Notes: generated from the letters alone by a model not told the origin. 64,000 nucleotides of DNA from Phocoena phocoena (GCF_963924675.1 NC_089236.1:60597306-60661305), one strand, 5' to 3'; shown: positions 1 through 12,472, numbered from the stretch's first letter. Program-made: numbers and translations.

Positions 1-71
1 CAATAGGAAACTAATACAACACCTGTTCGAAATTTATAAAATTGTCCTGTACTTTTAACAGTTCTATAGTT

Positions 72-293
72 TTTTGTTTTTATTTTTATTTTTTTTTCTT
101 TTGTGGTACGTGGGCCTCTCACTGTTGTGGCCTCTCCCGTTGCGGAGCACAGGCTCCGGACGCGCAGGCTCAGCAGCCATGGCTCACGGGCCCAGCCGCT
201 CCGTGGCATGTGGGATCTTCCCGGACCAGGGCACGAACCCATGTCCTCTGCATCGGCAGGCGGACTCTCAGCCACTGCGCCACCAGGGAAGCC
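72..293 (-). mobile_element. Short CHR-type tRNA-derived SINE, antisense
   Basis: The right end reads ccaccagggaagcc, the complement of the cetacean SINE head, and the left end is a T-rich tract (the A-tail in antisense). The B-box complement lies in gggcacgaacccatg. The flanks repeat ctatagtt at 64-71 and 294-301, which I read as the target-site duplication. This is the roughly 200-bp form, lacking the gacccaacacagcc module of the long copies. Several short open frames cross it on the plus strand; they are by-products of the SINE and recur in the sister copies. Confidence 0.95.
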
Positions 294-301
294 CTATAGT
301 T

Positions 302-2289
302 GTTTTTCTTAATTTAAACTAGCTGTCAGTTTTGTAACGGATACATTTTGTAGCCTACATTTTCACAATTATTATTATTAATTACTTCATAATTGCTCCA
401 TTATTAATTTTTGAAAATGGCTTTCCTTCTCTAAATTAACTTTACACTGTTTAATTAACATATAGTCATCAGGTTGTTTCCAAATTCTCTTTGCTATGCC
501 TTGGGTCTAGTTATACATCATTGTGATAATAGCACCTCTTATAAAAATTTATATCTTTTCATACTGTTTGTTTCTGGTAAGACAAAAATCCCCTCGTTTT
601 TCTTTGACAAATGCTCTTAGTCTTATGTACATATTACAGAAAAAAAAAAGAATATTTTTGTTCCATTATTTAAAAATCGCTATTACAGTAGTAAACGCAT
701 TTTTTAACTTCCTCTTTTAAAGGAAGGATGTTTGTCCTTTTTAACTTTGAAATGAACATCAATCCTTCAACTACTTCCTCTTCTTTTTCACGGTTTTTGG
801 AACTCCTGTTCCTAATCAATCATTAGAGCCCTGGATGTAACTGCCAGTCCTATGAATTTTAATTTATTTTTCAGTTTCTTAATTTTTATACTACTTTCTT
901 AAAGACTTGATAAAAATCAATTTATGGTCTTAAAAATTTGGATTTTTCAGAACATGTATTTGTGGCAACATCGGATGGAGCTGGGCTCACGGTTTCCAGT
1001 GTGAGCCCTAACCAGGCTGAGAGCACAGGTGGCACACATGGTCTCCCCTCGAAAGAGGCAGCCTCAAGGTAGGTCTTTTCCTTGATTTGCCTCTTCCAAA
1101 TACATTTAAGAGTTTCTGAACACAGATAATTCCCTTAATTGACTTACATGAGGGTATACATGAACTTTTATATTTGTAGCATATACTTAAGTACATCTTT
1201 TTCTTTCTTTTTGTGAACTATTTGTGTGAGTATAAATTCCAGCAGGTCCTCGTTCTGAAGTTTTTAAACCGGGATTAATATGTCATAAAATAAAGCACCC
1301 ATGAAATTTTGGAATTATTCTTACTTAGGTATGATTGTATAATACAGTATTTTAAAATTTTTCTGCTTTATTAAGTGACATTTTTAGTTTTCATAATGTG
1401 TGACTTGTTTAATTTCAAAGCCACATTAGCCTAACTTTACATAATGAATTAATGAGTTAAATAAATAAGTCACGTTGACCCAGTGGATTTTAGGATTTGA
1501 ACTTGTAGTGCCTTGCCATTTTCTTTTAGGTTTATTTCCTGTTCTGCCTCTATTTTGTTTGACCTCATTATTGTAAATTACAATTTAATAGGCAATAATC
1601 CATATACTATATAATCACAAATGTATTGGAGTACAGGTATTTGCACTATTAGCTTAACTTTTAAATATGTACCTTATAAATTAATGCATGCATTTATACA
1701 TTATGTTATATATTTTTCTCAAACTTCCTAAAGTTATGTATATATTTTTATCTTTTCAAAGAGCCAACTTAAGTTTTAATTAATAACACTACAATTTTGA
1801 TTAGCAGCAAATACCTTAATTTCTTATCATATCTTTGCAAATTTGTTACTTCCTTTTTTTAGTTTGTTTTATTTTGTTGGTCTTTTCATAGATTCCTGAT
1901 ATTAAAATTTTGTCCGTTTCTTTCTAAGAAATCTACTTAAAGCTGTAATATTTTATTTGTAAACTACTTAGGCCATAACACACAAGGTATTTTTTAGTCA
2001 CCTTTACTTGTCTATCATTTTCTGTTAAAATGATCAAATAGGGAAGTAGGAAAAATAGTGAATTAAACCCCATATATGCATGACACAAAGGTTCAAAAAT
2101 TAATTTTTCTTCGTTGCTTTACTTGTCCTTTTTTTCCTGTAATGAATTTTAAACAAATCCGAATGGATCACACCTTGACCCATATATACTTCAATATGTG
2201 TTTTTCAGGTCATAGATAATTTTTTACCATATAACCATGATGCTGTTGTTCTGTTATCACATTTTTTTCTCATTTTCTCTGAACTGTTG
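302..2289. other. AT-rich spacer, no recognised feature
   Basis: I see no exon, RNA gene or dated repeat here. The only GC-richer patch is about 975-1070, which is short and has no coding frame worth reporting. Confidence 0.5.
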
Positions 2290-2660
2290 TCTAGAGTGGA
2301 TTTATTTTAGTAAGGATTTAAACAAGGTCCACGTACCACATTTAGTCGTTAGATGTTCTACGTCTAATTTTTTTCTTAATGTGGAAACCTGTTACATTTC
2401 CCTTTAGAACATACCACATTGTATTTCTGCTTGTTCTCTGTCATTTAACTTGTTTCTCTCTTCTCTGTATTTGCTAAAATTTGAGGTTAATTCTAGATAT
2501 TTGCTTTACAAATTTGACATGAGCACTTCAAAGATATTCCTCTGAGATTCATATTGCTCTGTATCAGGGAACAGAATATTTGTTGTCCATTTTTAGAGAA
2601 TCTGAGGTTCCAGTAGTGGTTCAGGAGATGACAGCCTTATGTTTCCATTCTGCAGTTCTC
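2290..2660 (-). mobile_element. Old L1 3'-UTR fragment (L1M-like), antisense
   Basis: The stretch with gtcatttaacttgtttctc followed by gatattcctctgagattc and gttcaggagatgacagcc resembles the antisense 3' UTR of ancient mammalian L1M elements. It is highly diverged and has no target duplication that I can see. The assignment is from remembered consensus only. Confidence 0.45.
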
Positions 2661-4339
2661 CATGAAGTATTCACTCAAAAATTTTATTCCTTATTATGTC
2701 TTGAAAAAATTATTTCATGAGGAATTACCAAATGTTGTTTTTCAAATTTTATCACTTTCTTCATATTTTGGCTTCTGTATACACATACATATCTGATTAG
2801 GTTCCTTTGAATTTACTTCTTACTTCTGAAAAAAAAAAAGTGTATTTTTTCCAGTTCTTTTATGATATGTGTCAGCTCTCATTTCATGCCTCCTGCCTGT
2901 CTAGATACAAAATATCAGAATTTGTTTATATTCTGATTTGTGTCCTTCCAAAGCTTGGCCAATTCTTTGAATTTCTTTTATAGAACTTTAAATCATTAGG
3001 TTTCTGTTTCCATTTGCTTTGAGGTCACATTCTTTTGGCACCTAGTCATTTTCTATTGGAATTTTATTCGGTACGTTTTCTATTTTGTCTTCTATAAAAT
3101 TTTTCGGTTTTGATTTTTATCTATTTTTTTCCCATATCTAAATGAGATGTGTCCTGAACTACAAGGAAAAGATTCACTCCAAGTATTTTAAATCTACTTT
3201 CTATATATATTTCATTTCTGTCTTTTCTATTTTTATTTCTGTTTTTATCATTCAAAAATCAAACACATAAAAATTTTAACAGTTCACAGGTAGGTATATT
3301 TGAATAGTTTATTTTTATTTTCTATTTATATTGCATTAATACATAGAGGTCATTGGATGTTACCTAGCTAATTGATCTTATTTGGAATTTCTTGAGACAT
3401 TCTCTGTAGTCTGAACATATTATCTAGTGTGTAAATATATATATATTTCAAGATATGATCATAGACATCATACTTAAAACAGAATCCTATTTATGCCATT
3501 TCATCCTCTTGCACATATTTGCCAATGGAAATACTGGGAACAAGTATTCTCATTCATTTGAAGATGACCACTCTTACTCTTTGCAGACTTTTTGGATTTA
3601 CATTTTGGTTTTGGTGTTTTGAACATCATGGTTTGGCCTCCTCTCTGTTGAAACAGGGGATTGTGGGAAAGCTGGCTAAGTCTTTTTTCCTCCATAAAGG
3701 GAGGCATCAGATTCCACTGCTTGACTAGGCATTTTCTTATATCTCTAGCCTGACTCTCTATGATACTCAGTCTTGGGAATAAAAGAAGGGACAGTACCAA
3801 GGACTCTCGGCAAGGACATTCATCTAGTCTACTACTTGTCACCTATAAATGAGAGTTTTTATCCCCTCTGAAGTGAAGGATACAGATTCAAGAAATACTC
3901 CAAATTCATTGTTTTGGGTATATATTAATACTTAATGTATTTCAGATATTTGCCTTCTGAAACTCAAAGCTCTGTTTCCTTTTTGGGGATATCTTATCAG
4001 TTTCTTTATTTTTATTTTTTTCAAATTATTCAGTACAAAAGAGGTAACTCTACACACAAAGTAAAGAACTGATCATTTTTAATGCTTGTTTGGCAGTTGA
4101 AAGGTTTGTTAACAGTGCCTTAAACCATGTATGTCCAAAATATTTGGATGTAGTATTGTCTAGTGTATTGTTCTAATGGTGAGAATGCTTCCTTTCTCCC
4201 AGCTAATGGCTATAAAATCTAAAATCTAATATATCAACCATGGTAAAGGGTTACATCTTTATTTACCCAATTATATTATAGTCTCAGGAACTTAAAGTTG
4301 ACATTCAGTAATTTTGTAAATCTCCCTTTGTGTTGGGAA
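2661..4339. other. AT-rich spacer with one 113-codon antisense ORF
   Basis: Mostly unremarkable AT-rich DNA. The minus-strand open frame 3501-3842 encodes a basic peptide with a lysine cluster (KPKCKSKKSAKSKS) near its C-terminal third. I do not recognise it, see no splice or promoter context, and do not call it a gene. Confidence 0.4.
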
Positions 4340-4625
4340 TCAAGATGATGTAAATTGCACAGCTGTGTTAGTATACTGATGAGTACAGAAAGCCAGTCTA
4401 CAGAGAGAATGAAGGAGACCTACTAACTGTTGTAGAGATGAGAGGTCATGTGGCTCCAGGGGGAGAGAGAGAGAGACTGATGATGTGGAAGCTTTGATCC
4501 TTGATGGATTTCCACATCTCAGTTCTCAACACTCAGGAGGTCTGAATGTACTGCCTGCCCTTGAGTTCAATGAAATACCGCTGCATCCTTTACTTGCATT
4601 CTTTTAATAAATGTCTTTCTTTTTT
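4340..4625 (+). repeat. Unclassified ancient repeat, possibly LTR-like
   Basis: This patch is less AT-rich than its surroundings and ends in cttttaataaatgtctttc. An AATAAA near the end of a block like this is typical of the 3' part of many mammalian LTRs. It includes a short GA run near 4464. No terminal TG/CA or flanking duplication is clear, so class and borders are uncertain. Confidence 0.3.
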
Positions 4626-5309
4626 CTTCTTTTAGTCTATTTTTCTGGCTTAAGGCATTTAAAATTGAGTTCTCTAATGAGCCAAGATTAACCTTGACTA
4701 ACATGAATATTATTTGCACCATACATTGTGGAGATTAATTTAAGACGTTGAGTGTAACACAGGTACAAGAAACAAATGATAACTTAGGTAAAAATAGCAG
4801 ATTTTTCAGGCCCTTGCTGTATGAACTTTATTTTTAGCTTTACCTGTTTAATTGTATTCCTAATTCCTACTGAGTCGAATTGATTAGATGATTAACAGTT
4901 CCTCAAATCGTTTGCTACCGATGGCACGGTAATCTGTTACTATTGGAAGAAAAACAAACAAACACAAAACACTGGGGGGTGAATTTTCTGAATCAAATAA
5001 ATATTATTGTAGCGCTTATATAATGCGCTCTAAGGACATAAAGATGCATTTCATTGTATTTAAAGTTTACAATTCCATATTTTATACTAAACAAACACAA
5101 ATTACATGTTCAAAAAAATAAACCTCTGTGAATACTTATTACAGTTGTATAATATAAATCTGCTAAGGAACATAAGTGATTTTAGAAGATTTAAAATATG
5201 AACCCATTTTTAATACATTAGCACATTAATTGGTATCATATGTATGAATATACAGTATTATTAATTTGTTCATATATATAAGGATATCAAATATTGTGGA
5301 GGGTGCAGT
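4626..5309. other. AT-rich spacer, nothing recognised
   Basis: No feature found. It contains several A or T runs but no ordered repeat. Confidence 0.5.
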
Positions 5310-5545
5310 ATTTCTGAATTATTCAGAGCAAAGCACAGATATTATGGTCTGTCATAGCTTCAAACTGTGATTTTGCTGCTTACTAGTTCATGATTCTGGG
5401 CAAGACTTAAATCCTCTAAGTCTCAGTTTTTACATTGAGTTCTTGGAGTAATTATGTTAGTTTTATAATGTAATGTTTTTCAACATGTAGCACAGTGCCT
5501 GGCATAAAGTATATAATTGGTAACTGATTATTGTTATAAGGCAGG
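5310..5545 (+). mobile_element. MIR SINE, sense
   Basis: The order of motifs follows MIR: gcttactagttcatga, then gggcaagacttaaatcctct, then tctcagtttttacat, then gtagcacagtgcctggcata. This is an ancient, heavily mutated tRNA-derived SINE shared across mammals. No target duplication survives. Confidence 0.8.
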
Positions 5546-6109
5546 AGAAAAATAAGTGCAAAATTTAAGTTATACATAAATGATGATAATTGCTTCCTTA
5601 GGTATAAGGTCTCATGTGGGATTTCTGTAAGGTTACCTCTTCTGTCTCAGTCTAAGTTTACCTCACACTTGGGGAAGCCACAGCTTCATGAGGGAAGCTG
5701 CCTCTCAGGCCTTCTGCCCTGAGCCCTGTCTTTGGCATACTGCTCCCAATCACTGGGGGAAGATCCTAGGAAAACAGTGCCTAGTTGTTACAACGTTTTG
5801 GCCAGAGAACCTCGCGATTCTGTCATACATACACAGAGTGATTACAAGTTCCATTATGTGTTTTCTGTTTTTTTATTATACCCGATTGATTGATTCTCTC
5901 ATTGCTCTATCAGTGTGAAGAGAAGTCTTCACTCTGTTCTCTCATATGAGGCTTCTCACTCCTGCCACTTAGTTCTCCAAGGCTTCTTATTTATCATCAG
6001 CTCTCTGAGAAAAAAACAATGCTTCTCGAACGTATCAAACATGGTTTGGTTTTTAAAATAGGACTGATGACCTCTTGTGACTGCCTGTATCCTACTCTTT
6101 CTATATTGT
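5546..6109. other. Spacer, nothing recognised
   Basis: I see no gene or classified repeat. The 76-codon plus frame at 5688-5918 has no family resemblance that I know. Confidence 0.5.
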
Positions 6110-6575
6110 TGACTTAAAGAAAAACACACACCGTAAGAGCTGTGAGTTTAAGTTTTATTCAGGTTCTTACTGAAGATGATAGCCTGAAAGACAGCCACTC
6201 AGGTAGCTTTGAGGAGGTGTTCCAAAGAGGTAGAGGAGAGGCCAGTTTATATATGATTTTTGTTGTTGTTGTTAAGAAATACATGCAGTCAAGGATACAT
6301 CTTAGATTACTGCTAATCACAAAGAACAGATGTCTCAAGTTAATGATTTTAGTGCTTTTCTAGGTATGGGAAGATGCAAGAAACTGAGGTCATTGAAATT
6401 CTTCCTGAGATGCGCATCTAACTATGTAAGGGCCTGTTTATCCAAAGTACAGAGTGCCTCATCCTGTTTTCATCCTGACTTCCTCTCAGGTTGCACTGTC
6501 AGGGGGTTATGAGTCAACCCTTATAGAACTGGGTGGTGAGGAACGCTCTTTTGTTCTTTGTTAGCAGTATCTTCA
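6110..6575 (-). mobile_element. Probable ERV solo LTR, antisense
   Basis: The left part reads agagctgtgagtttaagttttattcag. Its complement holds AATAAA followed by a U5-like stretch, as expected near the 3' end of an LTR in minus orientation. The motif sequence through tctcaagttaatgatttt and cttttctaggtatgggaaga resembles a family of cetartiodactyl LTRs that I recall but cannot name with certainty. No matching 4-6 bp duplication was found and the borders are approximate. No internal viral genes are present. Confidence 0.5.
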
Positions 6576-6669
6576 CTGTAAGAATTTCCTAATTAATTCA
6601 AGGTAATTTTGGTGAAAATAGTCAGCCCATGAACCTCCAGTAATAATGATTTCTGTGTATAATGTTGTC

Positions 6670-6790
6670 CTGGAAGAGCATAGAAGTTGAGAGCATTTGA
6701 GTTCAAGTTTCAGGTCTGATGTTCACTAGCTGTATCACATTAACTGCTGCTTCTGTGTGTTTAGCAAGGACCCGTGCCCTGCAAATAATC
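6670..6790 (+). mobile_element. MIR fragment, sense
   Basis: The run gagagcatttgagttcaag then tgttcactagctgtatcaca matches the 5' half of MIR (trait-specific word, then cactagctgtgtgacc). The 3' half is not recognisable. Confidence 0.6.
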
Positions 6791-7287
6791 CCTCGCCTTG
6801 TATACACCAAAAAAGGGAAATATTTTGATAGAGGAATGAAGCTATTAGGCAAATTATTATACTCCCTGAATCCCAACTTCTTTGCCAAAATAAGAATTTT
6901 AACTTTATAAAATTCAAGTGTATTAAGAAATAGCAGTAATTTGTGTTACAATCTTCACGTATTAAGTAAGGCTATGTTTTTCTTTGTTCTACAGCTGTGA
7001 GAGGTTTGAGAAGATATTTTGGAACTAAAAATTATTTTTTAAAAATGCTTCAATGGTTGAGAATACCGGTGTCTAGGAAAATAGTCTTATTGGTGACTGA
7101 ATGATTAGATCATTTTTGTCTGTAGTTTTAGGCAGGATAAAAAGACCCTCTCAGCACTTTCCAACTATAAAACAGATGGTCTAGTTAAGACCTGCCAGAT
7201 GGAGGGTATGTGACAGATAAGAAGGTATAAGACCTTGCTGTTGCCTGACTTCACTACCAAGTATATCCTTCCTCTTTCCCTCCTCAG
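6791..7287. other. Spacer, nothing recognised
   Basis: No gene or classified repeat seen. Overlapping short frames on both strands near 6703-6917 show no conserved pattern. Confidence 0.5.
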
Positions 7288-7302
7288 TCAAGCCATAATT
7301 TT

Positions 7303-7509
7303 TTTTTTTTTTTTTTTTTGGTACGCGGGCCTCTCACTGTTGTGGCCTCTCCCGTTGCAGAGCACAGGCTCCAGACACGCAGGCTCAGCTGCCGTGGCTC
7401 ACGGGCCCAGCCGCTCCGTGGCATGTGGGATCTTCCCAGACCGGGACACGAACCTGTGTCCCCTGCATCGGCAGGCAGACTCTCAACCACTGCGCCACCA
7501 GGGAAGCCC
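7303..7509 (-). mobile_element. Short CHR-type SINE, antisense
   Basis: A T-run at the left and ccaccagggaagccc at the right define an antisense copy about 207 bp long. The target duplication tcaagccataatttt is perfect at 7288-7302 and 7510-7524. The intact duplication and uninterrupted T-run suggest a fairly recent insertion. The ORFs on both strands here match those in the copies near 100, 12,500 and 39,200. Confidence 0.96.
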
Positions 7510-7524
7510 TCAAGCCATAATTTT

Positions 7525-8289
7525 AATAAGTTTTCATTTGTTTTGTTTTGTTCTTAAGAATCCACCCTACTCCATGTGGCCATAATCCTCCAGGGAAGTA
7601 GAACTCAGTCCATGAAATAAAATCCTTTTGGTCTAAGATGTGTGTGCTGGTCCCATTGCTCTCATCATGGATTGGTTTAGGAGTGGAACTGTAACATAAT
7701 TCTCACCTGTAATATGAAAAGAACACAATTGACAAACTTCTAAAAAGCTTTTTGTCACTGATAAGAAGACCCAAGCACTTTGGAGGAGTGTTCTTCTCTC
7801 CCTGACTCCCTCTCCTTCCATAAACATTGACCTGAAACAACAGCAGCCATCCTTAGAACATGACAGCAGCAAAGCTTCTGACAGAGTAGATGGAAAGAAA
7901 CTGAGACTTTAATACTATCATTGATAGTTAAGAACTCTGATAACACTTATCTTTGAACTTCTTGCTGTGTTAGAAAAAATACTTCCTTACCTTTAAAATT
8001 CAGTTGAGATAGTTTTATGTTATGTGCACCTGAAAGCATTCCAACAAATATAAGGATGAGTGCAGTACTATCCGTGAAGTCCCATTGACTGTGTGGCAAC
8101 TGGTTAGTGAGTTCAATGTGATAATTTAAAATAGAAAGTGTAAACATTGATGCCATTGCTGTGTAAACAATGAGATTCTTTAGTAGAATTCTTTGATTCT
8201 TTGTCAAAAGTAAGATTCTTTGTCAAAAGTAAAATTATTTAGCACATATCCTTCTGAGTTGGATATAATCTGCTAGAGATTTTAGAGAT
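7525..8289. other. Spacer with no classified repeat
   Basis: The 7600-7900 part is somewhat GC-richer and could be an old repeat, but I cannot place it. Two tandem copies of gattctttgtcaaaagtaa occur near 8194-8231, a short direct duplication. Confidence 0.45.
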
Positions 8290-8372
8290 CAGTGATCATT
8301 CTTAGTTTTGTATATACATCAAGTACGTAGCACAAACTAAGTGTTCAAAAATATTTGCCAAATAATAATAAA
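8290..8372 (+). mobile_element. L2 LINE 3'-end fragment, sense
   Basis: The words gtacgtagcacaaactaag, gtgttcaaaaatatttgcc and aataataa follow the L2 3' terminus (tagtaggtgctcaataaatatttg). Short and diverged. Confidence 0.45.
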
Positions 8373-9390
8373 AGAATAATCCTATGAAATAATCACTTTG
8401 AACAAATATTTTATATTCGCTATACAAAGCACTAGAAAAGGTATAGTTAATAATTGATGGTAGAAAAAGCAATATTTATTGAAACATTGCTGAATTACTT
8501 GCTGTAGTTGAAATAGGATGCTAGAGGACACATAAAGTGATGGAATATAATGAATAGTTGACTAGTGATATTAGATGTATGAGGAAAGGACAAATCTGAA
8601 AAAATATATATAGCCTTTCATTAAGTCTTATTTAACATCTCAAGTGACAGATTACTATATTAAAATGATAGGTCTTTAAGCAAAATTTTTATTTTACTAA
8701 ATTTTATATATTTGAAATAAAAAGGACATTGAAAAAAATGGAAATCTGATTCTAAAAGGTAAAGCCTGAAATTAGTGGGACTAATCATTGGAAAAGTCCA
8801 AATCTTCTTTTTATCTTGTCTTGTCCTATTTTTCTTTCTCTCTGCTTTCTTTACTAGTTATTCTCTCATTACTCAGGGCTCCCTATTTTATGATCATTTC
8901 TGACATGTCCTCGTAAGACAATTCTCAGTGTTTTAGACTAATCTCTCTAGTTTACTCTTCAAACTATACTTGCTCCTAGCAAACTAGTTTTGTTGGAGAG
9001 AGTTCATAAACTATTTCTCCTTGGAGTGGAGTTGAAAAATATATTACCTAAAGGCAGAATGTAAGACATTCTTTGGAGATATTTAGGAGGTCCTAAAATT
9101 GTACAATAAATAGACCTGTGGGTATGTTTGATATAAGCCAATAGGAGAAATGGAGAATCCATTTAGTCGTTCAGATCAGGAGAATCAACTCCAGAGATCA
9201 ACTGAATAACAAAACTCCTAAGGAACAGTCCTCAGCTCACTCTATAGATAGAGGACTATTTTATTTTTCTGTAAGACTTGATCTGAGAAAATTAATTATT
9301 AAATATAAGGAGATAAAATAAAAGCAATAGGGAACAATTCTAAGAAATGGCAATCCTCTAACTAATGAACAAAGGTTGTACTCAGGAAAT

Positions 9391-9393
<3 letters not shown>
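8373..9393. other. AT-rich spacer, nothing recognised
   Basis: No gene or classified repeat. A T- and C-rich patch lies at 8800-8860. Confidence 0.5.

Positions 9394-9470
<77 letters not shown>
9394..9470. repeat. Compound microsatellite (GA)17(TG)21
   Basis: An uninterrupted GA tract at 9394-9428 passes directly into an uninterrupted TG tract at 9429-9470. Pure tracts of this length are normally polymorphic. The minus-strand open frame that crosses it gives alternating His-Thr and Leu-Ser and is an artefact of the repeat. Confidence 0.98.
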
Positions 9471-9471
<1 letters not shown>

Positions 9472-10206
9472 TGAGTTGGGTGCATTTCCTAAAGCTAAAT
9501 GTAGCCTGTATATTTATATAAGATTAAGGATTAAGTGATCAATGCAGAATATTACCCATTATTGAAAACTATATTTGGATATTTTTGGAATGCAAAATGT
9601 GTGCACCCTACTGGCTTGAACAATTTAATGCAAATTCAACAAATTCTCTCATGATTAGTTACTTATGCATTCAAGAATTTGGATCCAGAAGAAAATATCT
9701 ACATGTGGTCTTCTATTTTTAAAATGATTTGGAGGATTTGTGCTGTAAAAAAAATAAGAAATGTTAATATTCTATTTTCTTTTAGTTTTGTTTCTCTTTG
9801 TATTTGAACCCTGATACATTTGAAAAGCAACAGCTGGGGAGTGACAAGCAATCTTAGAAATTGTGGATTCTTTGACAAAACCGTATCTAAACTCATTTAT
9901 AATGTTCCTTCTATTTTCTAGAATTAGTAATTGATTTATGCATGTTAACTTATTTTGAGAACATATATATATGTGTATATATATATAATGTATGTGTGCA
10001 TGTGTGTAATTTTTAAGTCATTCAAATATGTTTCAAATATCCTTGATTATATTCAATTTTATTAAATATAAAAAGCACTCTCACATTTGCAATGCTCTTA
10101 CAAATATCAGGCTGTAGAATATATGACAATACATGAAAGTCTGAAAATTAAACTGATATATTTTCCTAATGTTTTTAAATGTGTTTCCCAATAAATACCA
10201 TAATAA
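9471..10206. other. AT-rich spacer with a short (AT)/(TG) patch
   Basis: Near 9961-10008 there is an impure run of AT, TG and GT steps. No other feature was recognised. Confidence 0.5.
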
Positions 10207-10211
10207 GGTTT

Positions 10212-10771
10212 TCAGGGGAGCAAAATTTGCCACCTCAAAATATTATTTTGGCATGCACATTGTTTCAGGCTGAAAACAATCAAGGCCCAAAAGACTCAGG
10301 AAAAAAAAAAATGTGACCTTTGCCTTAACTGCCTAAAAGAATGTAGTTAGAGAACCTGTTCCAGGAAGGGAGCTATCATGATAGATAACTGTAGTATGAA
10401 CTAGGTGTGTAGATAGGGTGGAACCTGGCAAAGTCTGTTCCTTTCTGTGCCCCATGGTCTCTGCCTGGCCCAGCAAACATTTGTGTACCACTCATTTGCT
10501 TTTTCAGCTCCATGTGTATTGTCTTTCCTTCCACTTGACGTCCCAAACCACTACCTCCAGTATCCTCTTTTCTCTTTAGCTGAAGGTGGTACTTAAAATG
10601 AGTATTTTGGCCATTTTGGCGAGTTACTCAGTTTTCCTGGGTCTCTCCCATGTATATATGTTATTAAACTTCTGTTTAATTTTATCCTGTTCATGTGTCT
10701 CATGTCAACTTAATTCTTAGACCCTCCAGAAGAATGTAGGAGGGTAGAGGAAAATCTCTTCCTCCCCGACA
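10212..10771 (+). mobile_element. Solo LTR (ERVL/ERV3-like), sense
   Basis: The block starts tcaggggagc and ends cctccccgaca, close to the TG...CA ends of an LTR with one start mismatch. It is flanked by ggttt at 10207-10211 and 10772-10776, a 5-bp duplication. Near the 3' end, gttattaaacttctg supplies an ATTAAA polyadenylation signal, followed by a U5-like stretch ending cttagaccctccagaag. No internal retroviral sequence adjoins it, so it is a solo LTR left by recombination between two LTRs. The family name is uncertain; a 5-bp duplication fits ERVL-type elements. Confidence 0.65.
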
Positions 10772-10876
10772 GGTTTATATATTTCATTTTCTTAGTAATT
10801 TCTCAATTATTTCCCACATAGAATGGCAATAATTTAGTTGGTTAAAGTAAGGCATATTAAAACTCACATAACCTTG

Positions 10877-11092
10877 AACAGTGCTATCCAAGAGAGTTTT
10901 CTTCAGTGATGGAAACTCTTAATAACTGCACTGTCCATTGTAGTAGTCACTAACCGTGTGCAGCTATTGAGTGCTTGATATATGGCTAGTGTGACTGAGG
11001 AAGAACGTTTCATTTTATTTTAATTAATTTAACTATAAATTTAACTAGCCACAATGGCTAGCATCTACTGTGTTGCACTGTTATATCGGGAG
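10877..11092 (+). mobile_element. hAT-like non-autonomous DNA transposon relic
   Basis: The core reads gtagtagtcactaacc, gtgcagctattgagtgcttga, atggctagtgtgactgagg and, at the far end, tagccacaatggctagca. This is the palindromic layout of a common MER-type hAT family. Imperfect terminal repeats (acagtgctatcc and tgcactgtta) close it. A second copy in opposite orientation lies at 52,400-52,595. The exact MER name is not certain. Confidence 0.6.
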
Positions 11093-11829
11093 TAATATAT
11101 GTATCTTCAAAGTCTTTTTGTTATTTCAAAATAGATTGCACAGAGCCTTCAAAACTGGAGAGAGGAGAGAGAGAGGGGAGGGGAAAGCCTTTTCTGCTAT
11201 TGTCAGTTAAAAAAAAATAATTCCATACAATGCATGACCTAATGAAGTGTAGGTATAAAGTAGAAATGGAGAATAGTGGTATAGAAGATTAGGTGACTAT
11301 AGCTTATAGAAATGTTTTGTATTCACAGCGATTTATTTTAAAGACTTTGCATGGCTTTTTTTGGGGGGAGGACTGTGTTTGGCATTTGTTCTCCACTCTT
11401 CCCTTTTTCTCCCCATTTCCTGCCCTGGATAGATTCCCATGTTCGTAATTGCAAATCTGACCTCTATTACGATCTCTTTTAATTGAGCTTACCCTCTGTT
11501 AAAGAAAGGGTTTTTTTCTTTTTATTTTAAAGGTGTATTTATTTGAATTTAATATGAATAAAAATGACTTTATACTCTGTGAGAAGTTGATATAAAAAGA
11601 TACAGTTCTCTAAAGCTAAATTATTAATTTGTTAAATAAAAACATTTATTATGTGTTTCTTTTAAAGGGGGCAGTTAGATAAACACCTGCTTTACCTATA
11701 AAGTCAAACTAAATAGCTGCAAATCTCTGAGAAAATTTACTTTTGGATAATTTAAAAATCAATAAAATTCTTGCCATATTGTATAGCTTTGAAAAAGGCA
11801 TTGACCTAAAAAAATATTTAATGTCACAG
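11093..11829. other. AT-rich spacer with small purine runs
   Basis: A GA-rich patch at 11,158-11,185 and a G-run at 11,363-11,369 are the only notable local features. Confidence 0.5.
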
Positions 11830-12185
11830 CAAATGTTTGTGCATCAAAGAACACAAACAAAAAGTGAAAAGACAACGTATACAATAAGAAAATGTATTTT
11901 CAAGGAATATATCTGATGACTCTAGTATCCAGAATATGTAACTATATATTAAATATATAAAATATTAATATATGTATTACATATAAATGTATATTAAGTA
12001 TATAAAAATATATTGTTCAGTATTAACTGAACAATATAGAGACAAATAACCCACTTAAAAATGGATAAAGACATAGTCATTTCTTCAAATAACATACAAA
12101 TGGCCAATAAGCACATGGAAAAATGGTCCACATTATTAGTCGTTAGAGACACACAAATCAAAACCACAATCTAATACATTTTAAC
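11830..12185 (+). mobile_element. Old L1 ORF2 fragment, sense
   Basis: The series aaaagacaacgtatacaat, gacaaataacccacttaaaa, caaatggccaataagcacatg and gcaccacaaatcaaaacca-like words follow the 3' third of L1 ORF2. The frame is destroyed. It contains the AT-rich expansion and 13-bp palindrome described separately. Confidence 0.75.
12009..12038. repeat. Perfect 13-bp inverted repeat inside an L1 relic
   Basis: tatattgttcagt (12,009-12,021) and its exact complement actgaacaatata (12,026-12,038) are separated by atta. They could form a hairpin, but nothing shows that it is used. Confidence 0.95.
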
Positions 12186-12470
12186 AGTTGCTCCAGTTTC
12201 TTAATTATAACATAAATTGAAATAAAAGGAGAGTAATTTGCAGTTAAGTAATATGGTTTCCATTTACTTCTTAAATTTGTATCCTGATTAGCTTAGAAGA
12301 CATAACAAAGTCGTCATGTACTTACACCTACAAGTAGTCTTAACTATAAATGTGATAGGAATGCTATAGGGTAAATTTCATGCCACTGGCGTCATTAACA
12401 AAATAACACAGTTTCTTGACACAATGAAAAAATATTAGTATAATTCTGAACAAAGCAAAGTGCTATATTT

Positions 12471-12472
12471 CT

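Noticed and set aside
1008..1196. 62-codon minus-strand ORF in a GC-richer patch
   Set aside because: Short, without family resemblance or supporting signals.
9261..9485. Minus-strand ORF with His-Thr and Leu-Ser repeats
   Set aside because: Produced by the (TG)n and (GA)n microsatellite.
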